NCBI GenBank assembly: GCA_031280615.1
Contig: JAITGO010000022.1
Location: forward strand, 62,001 to 126,000
Direction of reading: 5' to 3'
Length of the DNA: 64,000 nt
Source: Desulfobulbus sp.
GTDB taxonomy: Bacteria > Desulfobacterota > Desulfobulbia > Desulfobulbales > Desulfobulbaceae
Each line of letters starts with the position of its first letter. Positions within the stretch are counted from its first letter, which is position 1. The notes below the pieces were generated by a model. The model did not search any database and was not told the DNA's origin. It saw nothing but the letters and a program-made list of their open reading frames with translations. The position numbers and the translations under genes were made by a program. Positions 63,883-64,000 of the stretch are shown one piece after another.

Positions 63883-64000
63883 GAAATTCTGTTGCATCTT
63901 TTGCAATGCATTCCCTGCGGCCCGGCTGGATATGCCGCTGTTTTCAATGCTTCATTTACCGGCACTCTTCGCGCTCACCGCTGGCCGGCGCCCGGTGCCA

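Overview
This 64 kb window looks like chromosomal DNA of a GC-rich, Gram-negative anaerobe of the Desulfobacterota (Desulfobulbales-like; inference). The evidence is an outer-membrane BamA with an extra N-terminal domain, a BamE-like lipoprotein, a selenocysteine tRNA (selC), SulP and TauE/SafE sulfur-type anion transporters, a DUF4881-like lipoprotein and many Cache-sensor histidine kinases. No rRNA, IS element or CRISPR array was seen.

Layout. (1) 1-4199 is the right end of an integrated mobile element: a partial membrane/coiled-coil protein, an AlbA_2/HATPase_c_4 protein and a tyrosine integrase next to a duplicated 3' half of tRNA-Pro(UGG), which marks the attachment site. (2) 4200-8776 holds an AT-richer HDOD gene, a periplasmic DUF3011 protein and a membrane-anchored sigma-54 activator. 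(3) 9118-39454 is a 30 kb signalling and transport cluster in three units. The plus unit 9118-24553 has TauE/SafE transporter 1 with accessory membrane and lipoproteins, then kinase-receiver-kinase-receiver, two tandem PEP-synthase-like proteins around a Cache protein, a 35-residue membrane peptide and a third kinase. The minus unit 32132-24610 has TetR, SulP, a cytidylate-kinase-like/receiver fusion, a fourth kinase, two receivers and a kinase fragment that keeps only the DHp part. The plus unit 32820-39454 has an HTH protein, a receiver, TauE/SafE transporter 2, a membrane protein, a third PEP-synthase-like protein, a receiver and a BamE-like lipoprotein. (4) 39670-49895 is mostly housekeeping: tRNA-Arg, DUF309, DUF1737, sbcDC, and a cobalt/nickel ECF transporter (cbiMQO) with a BtuF-like binding protein. 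(5) 50016-56680 has selC, a cNMP-binding/methyltransferase fusion, two membrane PAS-HD-GYP phosphodiesterases and a coiled-coil membrane protein. (6) 56779-63733 has yrfG, mfd and bamA.

How it may work. The four membrane kinases share the same periplasmic sensor signature, so they probably sense one ligand class. They are paired with six stand-alone receivers that have no output domain. The three PEP-synthase-like proteins keep the ATP-grasp and phosphohistidine domains but carry an unfamiliar C-terminal domain where the PEP/pyruvate barrel should be. My leading hypothesis is a signalling cascade in which kinases and receivers control these His-phosphotransferase-like proteins and the anion transporters that flank them. 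This is inference from architecture and neighbourhood. A candidate sigma-54 promoter in front of the first TauE operon, divergent from the membrane-bound sigma-54 activator, suggests how that operon is switched on.
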